DNA of 11,511 nt. It comes from Pseudomonadota bacterium. Its GTDB lineage: Bacteria > Pseudomonadota > Gammaproteobacteria > Ga0077536. A model generated the notes under the pieces. It made no database searches. It was given only the letters and a program-made list of their open reading frames with translations, and had not been told where the DNA came from. A program made the translations under genes and the position numbers. Location of the stretch: positions 1 through 11,511 of the forward strand of contig JADJYF010000024.1 of NCBI GenBank assembly GCA_016719885.1, in the 5' to 3' direction. Numbering within the stretch: the stretch's first letter is position 1; every line of letters begins with the position of its first letter. Below, in pieces: positions 1-6,585 of this stretch.

Positions 1-2
1 CT

Positions 3-322
3 TCTGCGGATTTCGCTTCGCCCACCGGAATCGCCTATCTCGACGCGGTCCTGTTGCCTACGCTGGCCGTTCCGCTCGGCGCTGACTCGCTCTTCTTTGC
101 CGCGGTCAGCGGCGTGGTGCCGCTTCCAGGCGGCGGCTCGAGTGGCGCCTTCCCGGCCATGCCGATCACGGCCGTGCTGGTCGGCGTGCACATGGCACCT
201 GTGCCGCTGCCGGCGAGTCTGCCCTGGTGGCCGGCGCGGTGGGGGCCTCATGGGTTTGTTCAAACGTCGGCGTTTCCAGTCTGGAACGACGGTGCCGCGC
301 CCGGTCTGCCGAATCACTTTAA
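3..322 (+). pseudogene. C-terminal part of a PEP-CTERM sorted protein (partial, frameshifted)
   Basis: The frame open from base 3 reads SADFASPTGIAYLDAVLLPT and continues to VPLPASLP at about 206-229. The sequence then changes frame: LMGLFKRRR appears in a different frame at 250-273. Joined, this gives a Val-Pro-x-Pro motif, a short hydrophobic stretch and an Arg cluster, the tripartite PEP-CTERM tail that exosortase recognises for export to the cell surface. The protein begins upstream of the window, and its body resembles no family I can name. A second VPLP (VPLPGGG, about 120) lies just upstream. The stop is uncertain because of the shift; the TAA at 320-322 is one candidate. The following gene starts at 342, so this gene must end close by. 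The tail assignment is fairly secure, the boundaries are not. Confidence 0.5.
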
Positions 323-323
323 T

Positions 324-329
324 AGGAGG
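324..329 (+). promoter_or_regulatory. Ribosome binding site AGGAGG
   Basis: A perfect AGGAGG lies 12 bases before the ATG at 342. The spacing is slightly long, but this is the strongest such site in the first kilobase. It supports a real gene start at 342 despite the broken reading frame that follows. Confidence 0.5.
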
Positions 330-341
330 AGCACGCGCGCC

Positions 342-751
342 ATGGACTCATCGATAGAATCTCGGACTTCATCGGGTATTTCCCTCAACGCGACATTGCT
401 GTTGCTGCTCATCGCGTTATCGGTACAGCAGCGCATGCCGCGATCACGCAGTACATTCGACAGCGACGCAGACGGCTGGACCGGCATGACGTTTACCAAC
501 CGGCGGGCGACCCGCTGTCAGCTCACGCAGCGGCGCAAGCCGACTTCGACCTCGTCATGGCCAATCTTACGCACTTCTCGATCACTGGTGAGTTCATCAA
601 CGATGGTGAGAACTTCGATACCGTCGGTCTCGATAACGTCGTGTTGCAGGCCGTACCGATCCCCCAGACCTTGCCCATGTTACTGGGTGGGCTGAGCGGC
701 ATCCTCCTACTGCGTCAGCGCCGAATCACCCGCCGCGCGCGATCCGGTTGA
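342..751 (+). pseudogene. Short PEP-CTERM protein gene, frameshifted and probably internally deleted
   Basis: From ATG 342 the reading frame gives a hydrophobic signal core (LNATLLLLLIALS, about 387-422). A shift into the next frame gives GTAAHAAITQY, which contains a plausible AHA-A signal peptidase site. A shift back gives FDSDADGWTGMTF. A final shift gives ADFDLVMANLTHFSITGEF, then GLDNVVLQAVPIPQ, and the tail LPMLLGGLSGILLLRQRR, ending at TGA 749-751. An opening FD..DGW and a closing GLDNVVL are typical of secreted choice-of-anchor or laminin-B-like PEP-CTERM proteins, which are usually much longer. The middle of the domain seems missing. The VPIP motif, hydrophobic helix and RQRR form a clear sorting signal. 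At least three frame changes occur in 410 bases. These could be decay or poor sequence at a contig end. Confidence 0.6.
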
Positions 752-819
752 GCGCCGAAGGCGAGCGCGGGGGGACCGCAGCGTGTTGCTTTGCACCGGA
801 ATCTGACCCACGCCGAGCA

Positions 820-1073
820 CACACTTTCGTGGCGGTGGTCGAGCACAAAGGCTTTCGCGGCGCCGCGCAGCGGCTGCACGTGTCGCAACCGCCGCCGACG
901 CGCCAGATCCAGCAACTGGAAGAGTTGCCGGGCGTGAGCTATCGGCCCTTGGCCAAGAGCGACAACCTGAGTTTTGATCTGTGCATGATTTTCGGCGCGA
1001 CGACGAATCACCCTTGCTGCGCGCATTCATCGACGTCGTACGCGGCATACCGGCCACGCAGCGAAAGCGCTGA
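820..1073 (+). pseudogene. LysR-type transcriptional regulator remnant (head and tail only)
   Basis: From about 823 the frame reads TFVAVVEHKGFRGAAQRLHV then SQPPPTRQIQQLEEL. This is the winged helix-turn-helix of LysR regulators; families usually have SQPPLTRQI, so one Leu appears as Pro. Similarity then fades. In a different frame, 984-1073 reads HDFRRDDESPLLRAFIDVVR and ends in TGA. That looks like the usual last helix of the LysR effector domain. A normal member is about 300 residues, so roughly 200 residues of effector domain are absent and the two ends are out of frame. The true start is not visible: AATCTGACC near 800 may be the remains of it. The gene cannot make a working regulator as written. 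It converges on the AraC gene. Confidence 0.6.
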
Positions 1074-1093
1074 GTAAAGCGCCTGAACCCGGA

Positions 1094-2164
1094 TCAGCCC
1101 GCGCCCGCCTCGCGTAGCGCGCGGCGGTAGTCGCGCGGCGCCTGGCCGGTCCATTCCTTGAACGCGTGGGAAAAGGCGATGGCGTCTTCGAAACCCAGGC
1201 GATAGGCGATCTCATCGATGTGCACGCGCTCGCGCCGCATCAGGCGCCGGGCCTGCTCCAGGCGCACTTCGCGCAGCAGTTCGCTGTAGGACGTCGAGGC
1301 GCTCGCGAGGCGGCGCTGCAAGGTGCGCTCGGTGAGCCGCAGGTTCGCGGCCAGCACCGACAGTGACGGCATCGGCACCATCGCGCGCAAGCGGCTGCGA
1401 ACCACGTCGGCATAGTCCAAGGACATCAGCAAGGATTCGCTCATGCGCCGGCACTGGCTGTCGTAGAAGCGAAATGACAGCCTGTCGGCCTGCGGCGGCA
1501 CCACGTTCCAGTCGCTGGCCTTGAAGCACACTTCGTTGACCGCGGCGCCAAACTCCAGCGGGCAGTCGAAGTAGCGCTGGTAAGGGCGCAGGTCATCCGG
1601 CGCGGCGTGACGGAAGCGCACCCGCAGCGGCGGACAGCGCACGCCGAGCATGTCGCGCAGCAGGGTCACGGTGCAGGTGATGTCACGTTCGACATAGAAG
1701 CGCAGCGCCTCGCCGACCGCCGCGTGGGGCTCGAACTGCAGGTTGGCGTGGGCGCCCTCGCTCCACAGCGAGCAATGACACATTCCCCACGAGAGCAGAG
1801 GGTAGAACAACAGGGTGCGCAGCAGCTCGCGCACCGTCGGCGCGCTCGCCGCGGCCAGACCGAGCACGCCGAAAGTCACCATGTGGTAGCGCTGACCGAC
1901 CAGCAGGCCGGCGTCAGGCCGTGCGAGGCGCGCGAGCGCCTCGGTGGTGAAGAGCGTCTCCTGCGCCACGCGCACGCGGTAACTCGGTTCTTCCAGCGCG
2001 AAAGGCGGAATATCGGCCGCGAGCAGCAGCGGCTCGATGTCGTGCCCCGCGGCCTCGAGGACCAGGATCAATGGTCCCAGGCCATAGGCAAATCGCACCG
2101 GCGTGGCGAGGTCGTTGCCGACCACGAAATGGGTGCGCTCAGGCCGCGCTGCTCGTCCGCTCAT
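1094..2164 (-). CDS. AraC-family transcriptional regulator with arabinose-binding-type N-terminal domain
   Basis: This is an intact 356-residue regulator. The N-terminal ~200 residues (FVVGNDLATPVRFAYGLGPL onward) match the pattern of the arabinose-binding domain of AraC regulators (PF12625-like), which senses a small effector. The C-terminal ~90 residues carry two helix-turn-helix units: LAANLRLTERTLQRRL, then from about residue 316 IDEIAYRLGFEDAIAFSHAF with the family signature ending TGQAPRDYRR. I chose ATG 2164-2162 because GGAG sits 8 bases upstream (GGAGTGGTGGTGATG) and the length is then normal. The frame is open further, to 2266, but those 34 residues look unlike the family. The gene is transcribed away from the DUF1329/acyl-CoA dehydrogenase pair with 147 bases between start codons, the usual arrangement for a regulator acting on its divergent neighbours. 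The effector is unknown; a lipid or hydrophobic compound is an inference from the neighbours. Confidence 0.88.
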   Translation of the reverse strand: MSGRAARPERTHFVVGNDLATPVRFAYGLGPLILVLEAAGHDIEPLLLAADIPPFALEEPSYRVRVAQETLFTTEALARLARPDAGLLVGQRYHMVTFGVLGLAAASAPTVRELLRTLLFYPLLSWGMCHCSLWSEGAHANLQFEPHAAVGEALRFYVERDITCTVTLLRDMLGVRCPPLRVRFRHAAPDDLRPYQRYFDCPLEFGAAVNEVCFKASDWNVVPPQADRLSFRFYDSQCRRMSESLLMSLDYADVVRSRLRAMVPMPSLSVLAANLRLTERTLQRRLASASTSYSELLREVRLEQARRLMRRERVHIDEIAYRLGFEDAIAFSHAFKEWTGQAPRDYRRALREAGAG

Positions 2165-2311
2165 CACCACCACTCCACCCACGCGCTGCGCGTGGCGCGT
2201 TTCGACAGGATTTTTTCGCGATCGGACATTCCGCGCGACTGAGCGCGCCCCGCACACTTCGACCACGGCCTACCGCCATTCGCCGTCGAAGACCCCGGGA
2301 GTACCGCTGCC
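2165..2311. promoter_or_regulatory. Divergent promoter region between the AraC gene and DUF1329, with inverted repeats
   Basis: These 147 bases must hold the promoters of both divergent genes. Visible structure: CACGCG-CTG-CGCGTG, a perfect 6+6 inverted repeat at 2180-2194, just upstream of the AraC ribosome site; and CTTCGAC (2257-2263) facing GTCGAAG (2285-2291), a perfect 7+7 inverted repeat 21 bases apart, just upstream of the DUF1329 start. A further TTCGAC occurs at 2201-2206. These are candidate regulator sites. I could not place convincing -35/-10 boxes. Confidence 0.4.
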
Positions 2312-3652
2312 ATGACCGTTTCGCCTTTGCTCAATCGCATGTTCGGACTGTGTGACGCCTTGATCTCGGTCATGCTGCTCAGCTCGCCGGCCATCGCCGT
2401 GGCGAACGACCACGCCGCCCTGCAAGCCTGGCTGACGGACGCCGCCGCGGCGCCGGTCGACGGTCTCGCCCCCGGCAGCTACGACCGCGCACGGCTGGCC
2501 GAACTTGCCCCCTATCTACCGCCCGGCTACCAAGACCAGTTCGATTTCGCCGGGCTCGAGTTCGAGCTCGAGCCGACGCAGCACTACGCTCCGCACGTCA
2601 GCTACGAGGACGCGAGCCTTCGCTTCGCCGGCCAGGCGCGCATCGCCGACGATGGCAGCCTGGCCGGCCATCAGGCCGGGCAGCCGTTCACGGCCGCGCA
2701 GATCGAGAGCGCCGACGCCGTGACGGCCGGTTACATGGTGGCCTGGGATCACGTGCATCGCTGGGAGCATCTCGGCTTCAATGCGCCCGACACGCTGATC
2801 AGCTATATCCGCGCCGGCGGCGCCGCGCCCTTGGCCGAGACGGATGGCCTGCTCGGCGGAGGTGTCATCGAGCGCCAGATGCACATGTCCTACCGTCGCA
2901 CTTATCTTTCGGGGCTCGCGCCGCTCGCGGCGCAGGACTACCGCCTGCCGGTGCGCGGCGGCGACGGGCTGCTGTTCAAGGAACGCATCGAGGTGCTGGC
3001 GCCGTTCGATGTCGCCGGCACCACCATCATCCTCGAACGGCCGCTGGATCAGACCCTGGGTGACCAGGTCAATTCCTACCTGCCGACCGAGCGCCGCGTA
3101 CGACGCTTGTCGGCCCGCGAGCGCGCCGACAGCTGGATGGGCACCAACTGGACGCTGGACGACTTCGGCGGCTACGCCGGGCTGGTGATGGACAACACCT
3201 GGCGCTACCTCGGGCGCAAGGTCGTGCCCTATGTCTCCAATACGCGCAACGAGCACGTGCTGACCCAGGGGCCGCTCAGCGCCATTCCGCTCGATCGCTG
3301 GCAGCTACGCCCGTGTTACGTGGTGGAAGCGGTACCGCGCTGGAAAGGTCATCCCTATGGCCGGCGCGTGCTGTTCATCGACGCCGAGACTTTCAGCGTG
3401 GCGCTGACCCTGGTCTACGACCGTGACGAGCGCTTGTACAAAGTGATCAACGGCACCTACGCCCACGGCGACGGCGCCCTCGACGGCGACCCCAGTCTCA
3501 CCACCTCGCGCATGCGTTCTTCATTGGTGCTGAACCTGCGTGACCAGACCGCCAACGTCGCGCGGGTGCTCGAACCGACCGACTATGCGCCGCCCAAGAC
3601 CGCGTTCCTGGAGCGCGTGTTCAGCGTCGCCGATCTCAACAGCGGGCGCTGA
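2312..3652 (+). CDS. DUF1329 domain protein, secreted, outer-membrane lipoprotein-sorting-like
   Basis: The protein has 446 residues. The start ATG 2312 follows GGGAG (2297-2301) at 10 bases. Residues 1-31 form a signal peptide with hydrophobic core LISVMLLSSPAIAVA, so the mature protein begins near NDHAALQAWL. The rest reads as a single DUF1329 domain (PF07044), including AGYMVAWDHVHRWEHLGFNA near residues 138-157. The family's fold resembles LolB/LolA-like lipoprotein carriers. Members are usually found in proteobacteria beside DUF1302 proteins, RND/MMPL exporters and hydrocarbon or steroid catabolism genes, but their molecular role is not established. Here it is followed after 25 bases by an acyl-CoA dehydrogenase in the same direction and preceded by a divergent AraC gene. 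An envelope role in handling hydrophobic substrate is an inference from that setting. The domain call is secure. Confidence 0.85.
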   Translation: MTVSPLLNRMFGLCDALISVMLLSSPAIAVANDHAALQAWLTDAAAAPVDGLAPGSYDRARLAELAPYLPPGYQDQFDFAGLEFELEPTQHYAPHVSYEDASLRFAGQARIADDGSLAGHQAGQPFTAAQIESADAVTAGYMVAWDHVHRWEHLGFNAPDTLISYIRAGGAAPLAETDGLLGGGVIERQMHMSYRRTYLSGLAPLAAQDYRLPVRGGDGLLFKERIEVLAPFDVAGTTIILERPLDQTLGDQVNSYLPTERRVRRLSARERADSWMGTNWTLDDFGGYAGLVMDNTWRYLGRKVVPYVSNTRNEHVLTQGPLSAIPLDRWQLRPCYVVEAVPRWKGHPYGRRVLFIDAETFSVALTLVYDRDERLYKVINGTYAHGDGALDGDPSLTTSRMRSSLVLNLRDQTANVARVLEPTDYAPPKTAFLERVFSVADLNSGR

Positions 3653-3663
3653 ACAGGCGACGC

Positions 3664-3670
3664 GAAGGAG
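3664..3670 (+). promoter_or_regulatory. Ribosome binding site GAAGGAG deciding the acyl-CoA dehydrogenase start
   Basis: GAAGGAG sits 7 bases before ATG 3678. The same frame is open back to 3540 inside DUF1329, so this site is what fixes the start at 3678. Confidence 0.75.
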
Positions 3671-3677
3671 TAGCATC

Positions 3678-4988
3678 ATGGCCGTACCCGTCGAGAACTT
3701 CCTGCCCCTGGGCGCAGCCGCGCCGCATACGCGCATTGCCGGCTGGCCCGAGACACCGCACACGACGCTTGGCCCGCTCGGCGCCGAGATGGCGCTCAGC
3801 GAAGAGGAACAGGCGATATGGAATGTCGTGCATCGGTTCGCCGAGCACGAAATGCGCCCGCTCGGTCGCCAGCTCGACCGCCTGCGCCCGGAACAAGTGA
3901 TCGCCGCCGACTCGCCGCTGTGGCCGTTCATTGCCCGCTACCACGAACTGGGCTTCAGCACCGATGCGCTGTTCAACATGCCGCCCTTGCAGCGCGCACG
4001 CATCCAGTGCCTGGTCAACGAAGAGTTGTGCTGGGGTGATGTCGGGCTCGCGTTCACGGTCGGCGCGGCGACCTTTCCGCGTTTCATGGCGCGCAGTTTC
4101 GGCAACGACTACCTGGCCGAGCGCTGGCCGGAGACCACCATCGGCTGCTGGGGGATCACCGAGCCCGACCACGGTAGCGACAATCTCGACCCCGAGGGTG
4201 AGGCGCGTCACGCGCGTGGCGAGTACGGGCGGCCGAACTGCATCGCCACGCTGAAGACCGACCGAATCGTCGTCAACGGGCAGAAATCCGCGTGGGTGTC
4301 CAACGGCACCATCGCCCAGCTATGCGTGCTGTTCTGCGCCTGCGACAGCGGCGCGGGACCCGACACCAAGCATGGCTGCGTGGTCATCGTGCCGCTGGAC
4401 GCGCGCGGCGTGAGCAAGGGCAAGCCGCTGGACAAGATGGGCCAGCGCACGCTGAACCAGGGCGAGATCTTCTTCGACAATGTCGAAGTGCCGCGCGAGA
4501 ACCTGTTGGCCGGCCCGGAGTTCTACCAACGCGCGGTCTACACCATCCACCAGGAGGCCAATGGCCTGATGGCGGTCGGGCTGACCGGCGTCGGACGCGC
4601 AGCCTACGAACTGGCGTTCGAGTACGCCCACCAGCGGCGCCAGGGCGGCATGCCGCTGATCAAGCACCAGCACATTGCCTATCGCCTGTTCCAGATGTAT
4701 CGCAAGCTCGAGGCGAGCCGCGCGCTGGCGCGACGCGTGGTGGAGTACAACGCCACCGCCGCGCTGCCCTCGCTGTCCGCGGCGATGGCCGCCAAGGTGC
4801 ATTGCACCCAGGCCGCGTACGAGATTGCCCACGAGGCCCTGCAGATGTTCGGCGGCAACGGCATGACGTGTGAGTACCCGCTGGAGAAGCTGCTGCGCGA
4901 CACCCGTGCCGGCCTCATCGAGGACGGCTGCAACGAACTGTTGTCGATCAAGGGAGGCTTTGGCCTGGCTCGCCCCGATCTCCTCTGA
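3678..4988 (+). CDS. Acyl-CoA dehydrogenase family protein
   Basis: This is a 436-residue flavoprotein expected to oxidise an acyl-CoA to the 2-enoyl-CoA and pass electrons to ETF. The order is typical: an all-helical N-terminal domain (EEEQAIWNVVHRFAEHEMRP from about residue 38), a beta domain with WGITEPDHGSDN around residues 158-169 that contacts FAD and substrate, then the C-terminal helical domain with the FAD/dimer motif FGGNGMTCEYPLEKLLRDTR (391-410). The catalytic-base loop, usually IYEGTNE, reads LIEDGCNE with Glu 415, so the Glu is present but the loop appears one residue longer. This is a less typical subfamily. The start is fixed by GAAGGAG. It lies 25 bases after DUF1329, so the two are probably one operon controlled by the divergent AraC regulator. 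A strong hairpin follows the stop. The substrate cannot be told from sequence. Confidence 0.9.
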   Translation: MAVPVENFLPLGAAAPHTRIAGWPETPHTTLGPLGAEMALSEEEQAIWNVVHRFAEHEMRPLGRQLDRLRPEQVIAADSPLWPFIARYHELGFSTDALFNMPPLQRARIQCLVNEELCWGDVGLAFTVGAATFPRFMARSFGNDYLAERWPETTIGCWGITEPDHGSDNLDPEGEARHARGEYGRPNCIATLKTDRIVVNGQKSAWVSNGTIAQLCVLFCACDSGAGPDTKHGCVVIVPLDARGVSKGKPLDKMGQRTLNQGEIFFDNVEVPRENLLAGPEFYQRAVYTIHQEANGLMAVGLTGVGRAAYELAFEYAHQRRQGGMPLIKHQHIAYRLFQMYRKLEASRALARRVVEYNATAALPSLSAAMAAKVHCTQAAYEIAHEALQMFGGNGMTCEYPLEKLLRDTRAGLIEDGCNELLSIKGGFGLARPDLL

Positions 4989-4994
4989 AGCCGT

Positions 4995-5028
4995 GGGCGC
5001 GGCGCGTATCTCCCCTGCCGCCGCGCCC
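4995..5028 (+). terminator. Rho-independent-type terminator after the acyl-CoA dehydrogenase
   Basis: GGGCGCGGCG (4995-5004) pairs perfectly with CGCCGCGCCC (5019-5028) across a 14-base loop and is followed by ATTTGCTTTT. It starts 6 bases after the dehydrogenase stop. The T-tract is imperfect, but stem strength and position fit a terminator. A second perfect hairpin, GGCCGCC (5039-5045) with GGCGGCC (5054-5060), lies between it and the convergent DUF3237 gene and may serve the minus strand, though it lacks a T-run. Confidence 0.65.
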
Positions 5029-5064
5029 ATTTGCTTTTGGCCGCCATCTCGTCGGCGGCCGGCC

Positions 5065-5541
5065 TCATTTGACCTGGTAGATGTCGTAGCAGACCTCGCC
5101 GCGGTCAAGGTAGGCGGCGCCGACTTCCAGAAAGAACCCGCGAGTGAGCCACTGATATTTCGGATGAGCGGTTTGGAACCATGGATTGGTTCGTAACGTG
5201 ATCCCTTCCTTCGGAAATGGCGCGCCTTCGAGAAAATTCTTATAGCCATCGGGTCCGCACTCACCGATGCCCTTGTAATACAGGTACACGATGGCGCCAT
5301 CATCGGTTTCAATCGTCGCTCTTACATCCAGCACCGCGATGCCGTCCGTCCGCACGGTGAGCCAGTCTCCTCCGCCTGGAAGGAATTGGCCGTTCAATTT
5401 AGGACCGGCCACCTTCCCGCCGGTCACGAACGCATTCAGACGCAATCCTTCCGCTACCGGGCCGATCATTTCAGGAGGCGCGAGTAGCGCGTTGTACGAC
5501 GTGACGTGCTCGAGTTCGAATTTGAAGCCATAGCCAGGCAT
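5065..5541 (-). CDS. DUF3237 domain-containing protein
   Basis: The protein has 158 residues, the usual size for DUF3237 (UPF0311). It has the family core: AGPKLNGQFLPGGGDWLTVR followed by TDGIAVLDVRATIETDDGAI and YLYYKG. The family forms a small single-domain beta barrel. It often sits near aromatic or lipid catabolism genes, and its biochemical role is unknown. No signal peptide or membrane segment is visible, so it should be cytoplasmic. The start ATG at 5541-5539 is preceded by GAAGGAA at a good distance (AAGGAAAGCGGATATG). It converges on the acyl-CoA dehydrogenase with two hairpins between. The base composition looks richer in A/T than in the AraC-to-dehydrogenase block. The family call is firm; any functional link to the dehydrogenase is an inference. 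Confidence 0.85.
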   Translation of the reverse strand: MPGYGFKFELEHVTSYNALLAPPEMIGPVAEGLRLNAFVTGGKVAGPKLNGQFLPGGGDWLTVRTDGIAVLDVRATIETDDGAIVYLYYKGIGECGPDGYKNFLEGAPFPKEGITLRTNPWFQTAHPKYQWLTRGFFLEVGAAYLDRGEVCYDIYQVK

Positions 5542-5971
5542 ATCCGCTTTCCTTCTCGGGTGGATGAGTTCTCACTTCTCCCACCAGCATAGTCCAGGGG
5601 CCGCTGACACAAGGTCTTGGTCGTATTGCGCACCGGGCGGGCCGGATGACCGGTTCTTGGTCGCCCGACAGCCCGATGTCATTGCGCGCGTCCTGCATGA
5701 CTTTCGCGCCCCCCATCCGAAGGTCGAGGTGGTGCTGCACATGCTCCATCGCGAACGGCAGGTGCGCGCCCTCGGCGAGCGCCGCATCACAGCTGACTTC
5801 AATCGCGCTTTTTGGCGAGGACCCTGCGTTTTGCTGGCGCCAATCCCGCTCGAACTCTAGTTGGCCATGGGGACGCGTACCACGTAGCTCGCAATCGCGG
5901 TTTGACTACACTTGTTTCGACGGCTCGCCGCAGAGGCGCCCGCCCTCCATCAAGATCGAAACGGAGCGAAC
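5542..5971. other. Gene-poor stretch upstream of the CopK-like gene
   Basis: Open frames exist on both strands here (for example 5564-5860 on + and 5572-5802 on -). None has a ribosome site, a family motif or a convincing composition, and I recognise no product. The region must contain the promoter for the CopK-like gene at 5972 and, near 5545-5600, that of the minus-strand DUF3237 gene. TTTGACTACACTTG near 5900 has promoter-like words, but no paired -35/-10 boxes at proper spacing were seen. Confidence 0.4.
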
Positions 5972-6256
5972 ATGAAGAAGATAATTCTTGCAATCGCACT
6001 TGGATTCTTAACTACCACGGCAGTCCATGCCGCTGAGGAGGCGGCTGAAAAGATCGAACTCAAAGACGGTTCCACCTTGTTTCTTCATCCGGATGGCACC
6101 AGTAGGATGGTGGATGTCCATGGGAAGGCGATGCAGATGAGTGACGGCAAGGAAATGGAGACCGCCGATGGCAAGACGATTGTCATGATGAACAAGAAAG
6201 TCTGGGTCCGCTGGGGCGCACCGGGAAAAGGCGGCGAGATGCTGAAAAATGATTGA
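5972..6256 (+). CDS. CopK-like periplasmic copper-binding protein
   Basis: This is a 94-residue secreted protein. Start ATG 5972 follows GGAG (5963-5966) at 5 bases. Residues 1-20 are a signal peptide (MKKIILAIALGFLTTTAVHA), with cleavage expected after VHA. The mature part reads IELKDGSTLFLHPDGTSRMV, then GKAMQMSDGKEMETADGKTI and VMM. It follows Cupriavidus CopK closely in order and spacing (LQDGSKVHVFKDG, GKSMNMPEGKVMETRDGTKI). CopK is a small periplasmic beta protein that binds Cu(I) through methionines 28, 38, 44 and 54 of the mature chain. Here Met46, Met56, Met62 and Met72 of the precursor have the same 10-6-10 spacing, so the Cu(I) site appears intact. No copper sensor or CopA/CopB is in view, but an HME-RND pump lies downstream on the other strand. 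The gene is visibly less GC-rich than its neighbours, which suggests transfer. Confidence 0.82.
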   Translation: MKKIILAIALGFLTTTAVHAAEEAAEKIELKDGSTLFLHPDGTSRMVDVHGKAMQMSDGKEMETADGKTIVMMNKKVWVRWGAPGKGGEMLKND

Positions 6257-6585
6257 TGCTTAGAGGCCGAGGTGGCGTACCCATGGACGGGTTCGACACG
6301 ACGTCGGCATTATCGGGCCGGCACAACGAATTGTTTGGCCGACCCGACTTCAGCGCTCGCGACCGTGACCGATGCCGGCCGGTTTTGATCAATGCTGCGG
6401 CACCTTGGTCGACCGCACACGGACGGTTCCACGCTGAAACGGCTGTATGTCGACCCTGTGGTAGCCCGGCGTGGCGCAAAGGTTCCGGTAAACCAAAAAC
6501 CAACACGCGCCCCTCAGCTGGCTAATCGCACGTCGACGCTTTACGCTCCACGCCAGAGCATGCAGGAGTGCCTGGCAAGGCCGTA
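6257..6585. other. Gene-poor stretch between the CopK-like and DUF3147 genes
   Basis: No frame on either strand shows a family motif, a ribosome site or a plausible start. The one clear structure is a hairpin at 6313-6347. A smaller palindromic run CCGGCCGG followed by TTTTG (about 6376-6388) could be a weak terminator for the CopK-like gene. A promoter for the DUF3147 gene should lie at its right end, but I cannot place it. Confidence 0.4.
6313..6347. repeat. Inverted repeat / hairpin downstream of the CopK-like gene
   Basis: TCGGGCCGGC (6313-6322) pairs with GCCGACCCGA (6338-6347) with one mismatch. The stem continues with ACAA/TTGT closing a CGAA tetraloop, leaving a small TTG bulge. No T-tract follows on either strand. 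It could be a transcript-end structure or an operator; its function is unknown. Confidence 0.45.

Noticed and set aside
2165..2266. Longer start for the AraC regulator, adding 34 residues
   Set aside because: The added residues do not resemble the family. ATG 2164 has GGAG at 8 bases and gives a normal length.
2516..3256. Open frame of about 246 codons on the - strand
   Set aside because: It is antisense to the intact DUF1329 gene, with composition typical of a reverse-complement shadow and no motif.
3540..3677. Longer start for the acyl-CoA dehydrogenase inside the DUF1329 gene
   Set aside because: ATG 3678 has a perfect ribosome site, and the upstream in-frame residues are a shadow of DUF1329.
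4320..5312. Open frame of about 330 codons on the - strand
   Set aside because: It lies opposite the dehydrogenase and overlaps DUF3237 in another frame. No domain is recognisable.
5564..5860. Possible small gene on + (DDRFLVARQPDVIARVLHDF) or the overlapping minus-strand frames
   Set aside because: Neither strand gives a family motif, ribosome site or start I trust, so the stretch is described as gene-poor instead.
6285..6300. GGTTCGA-like word resembling a tRNA T-loop
   Set aside because: The flanking bases cannot form a T-stem, and no acceptor or anticodon arm is present.
6253..6525. Possible ~90-residue gene overlapping the end of the CopK-like gene
   Set aside because: The composition is irregular, no motif is seen, and a strong hairpin lies within it.
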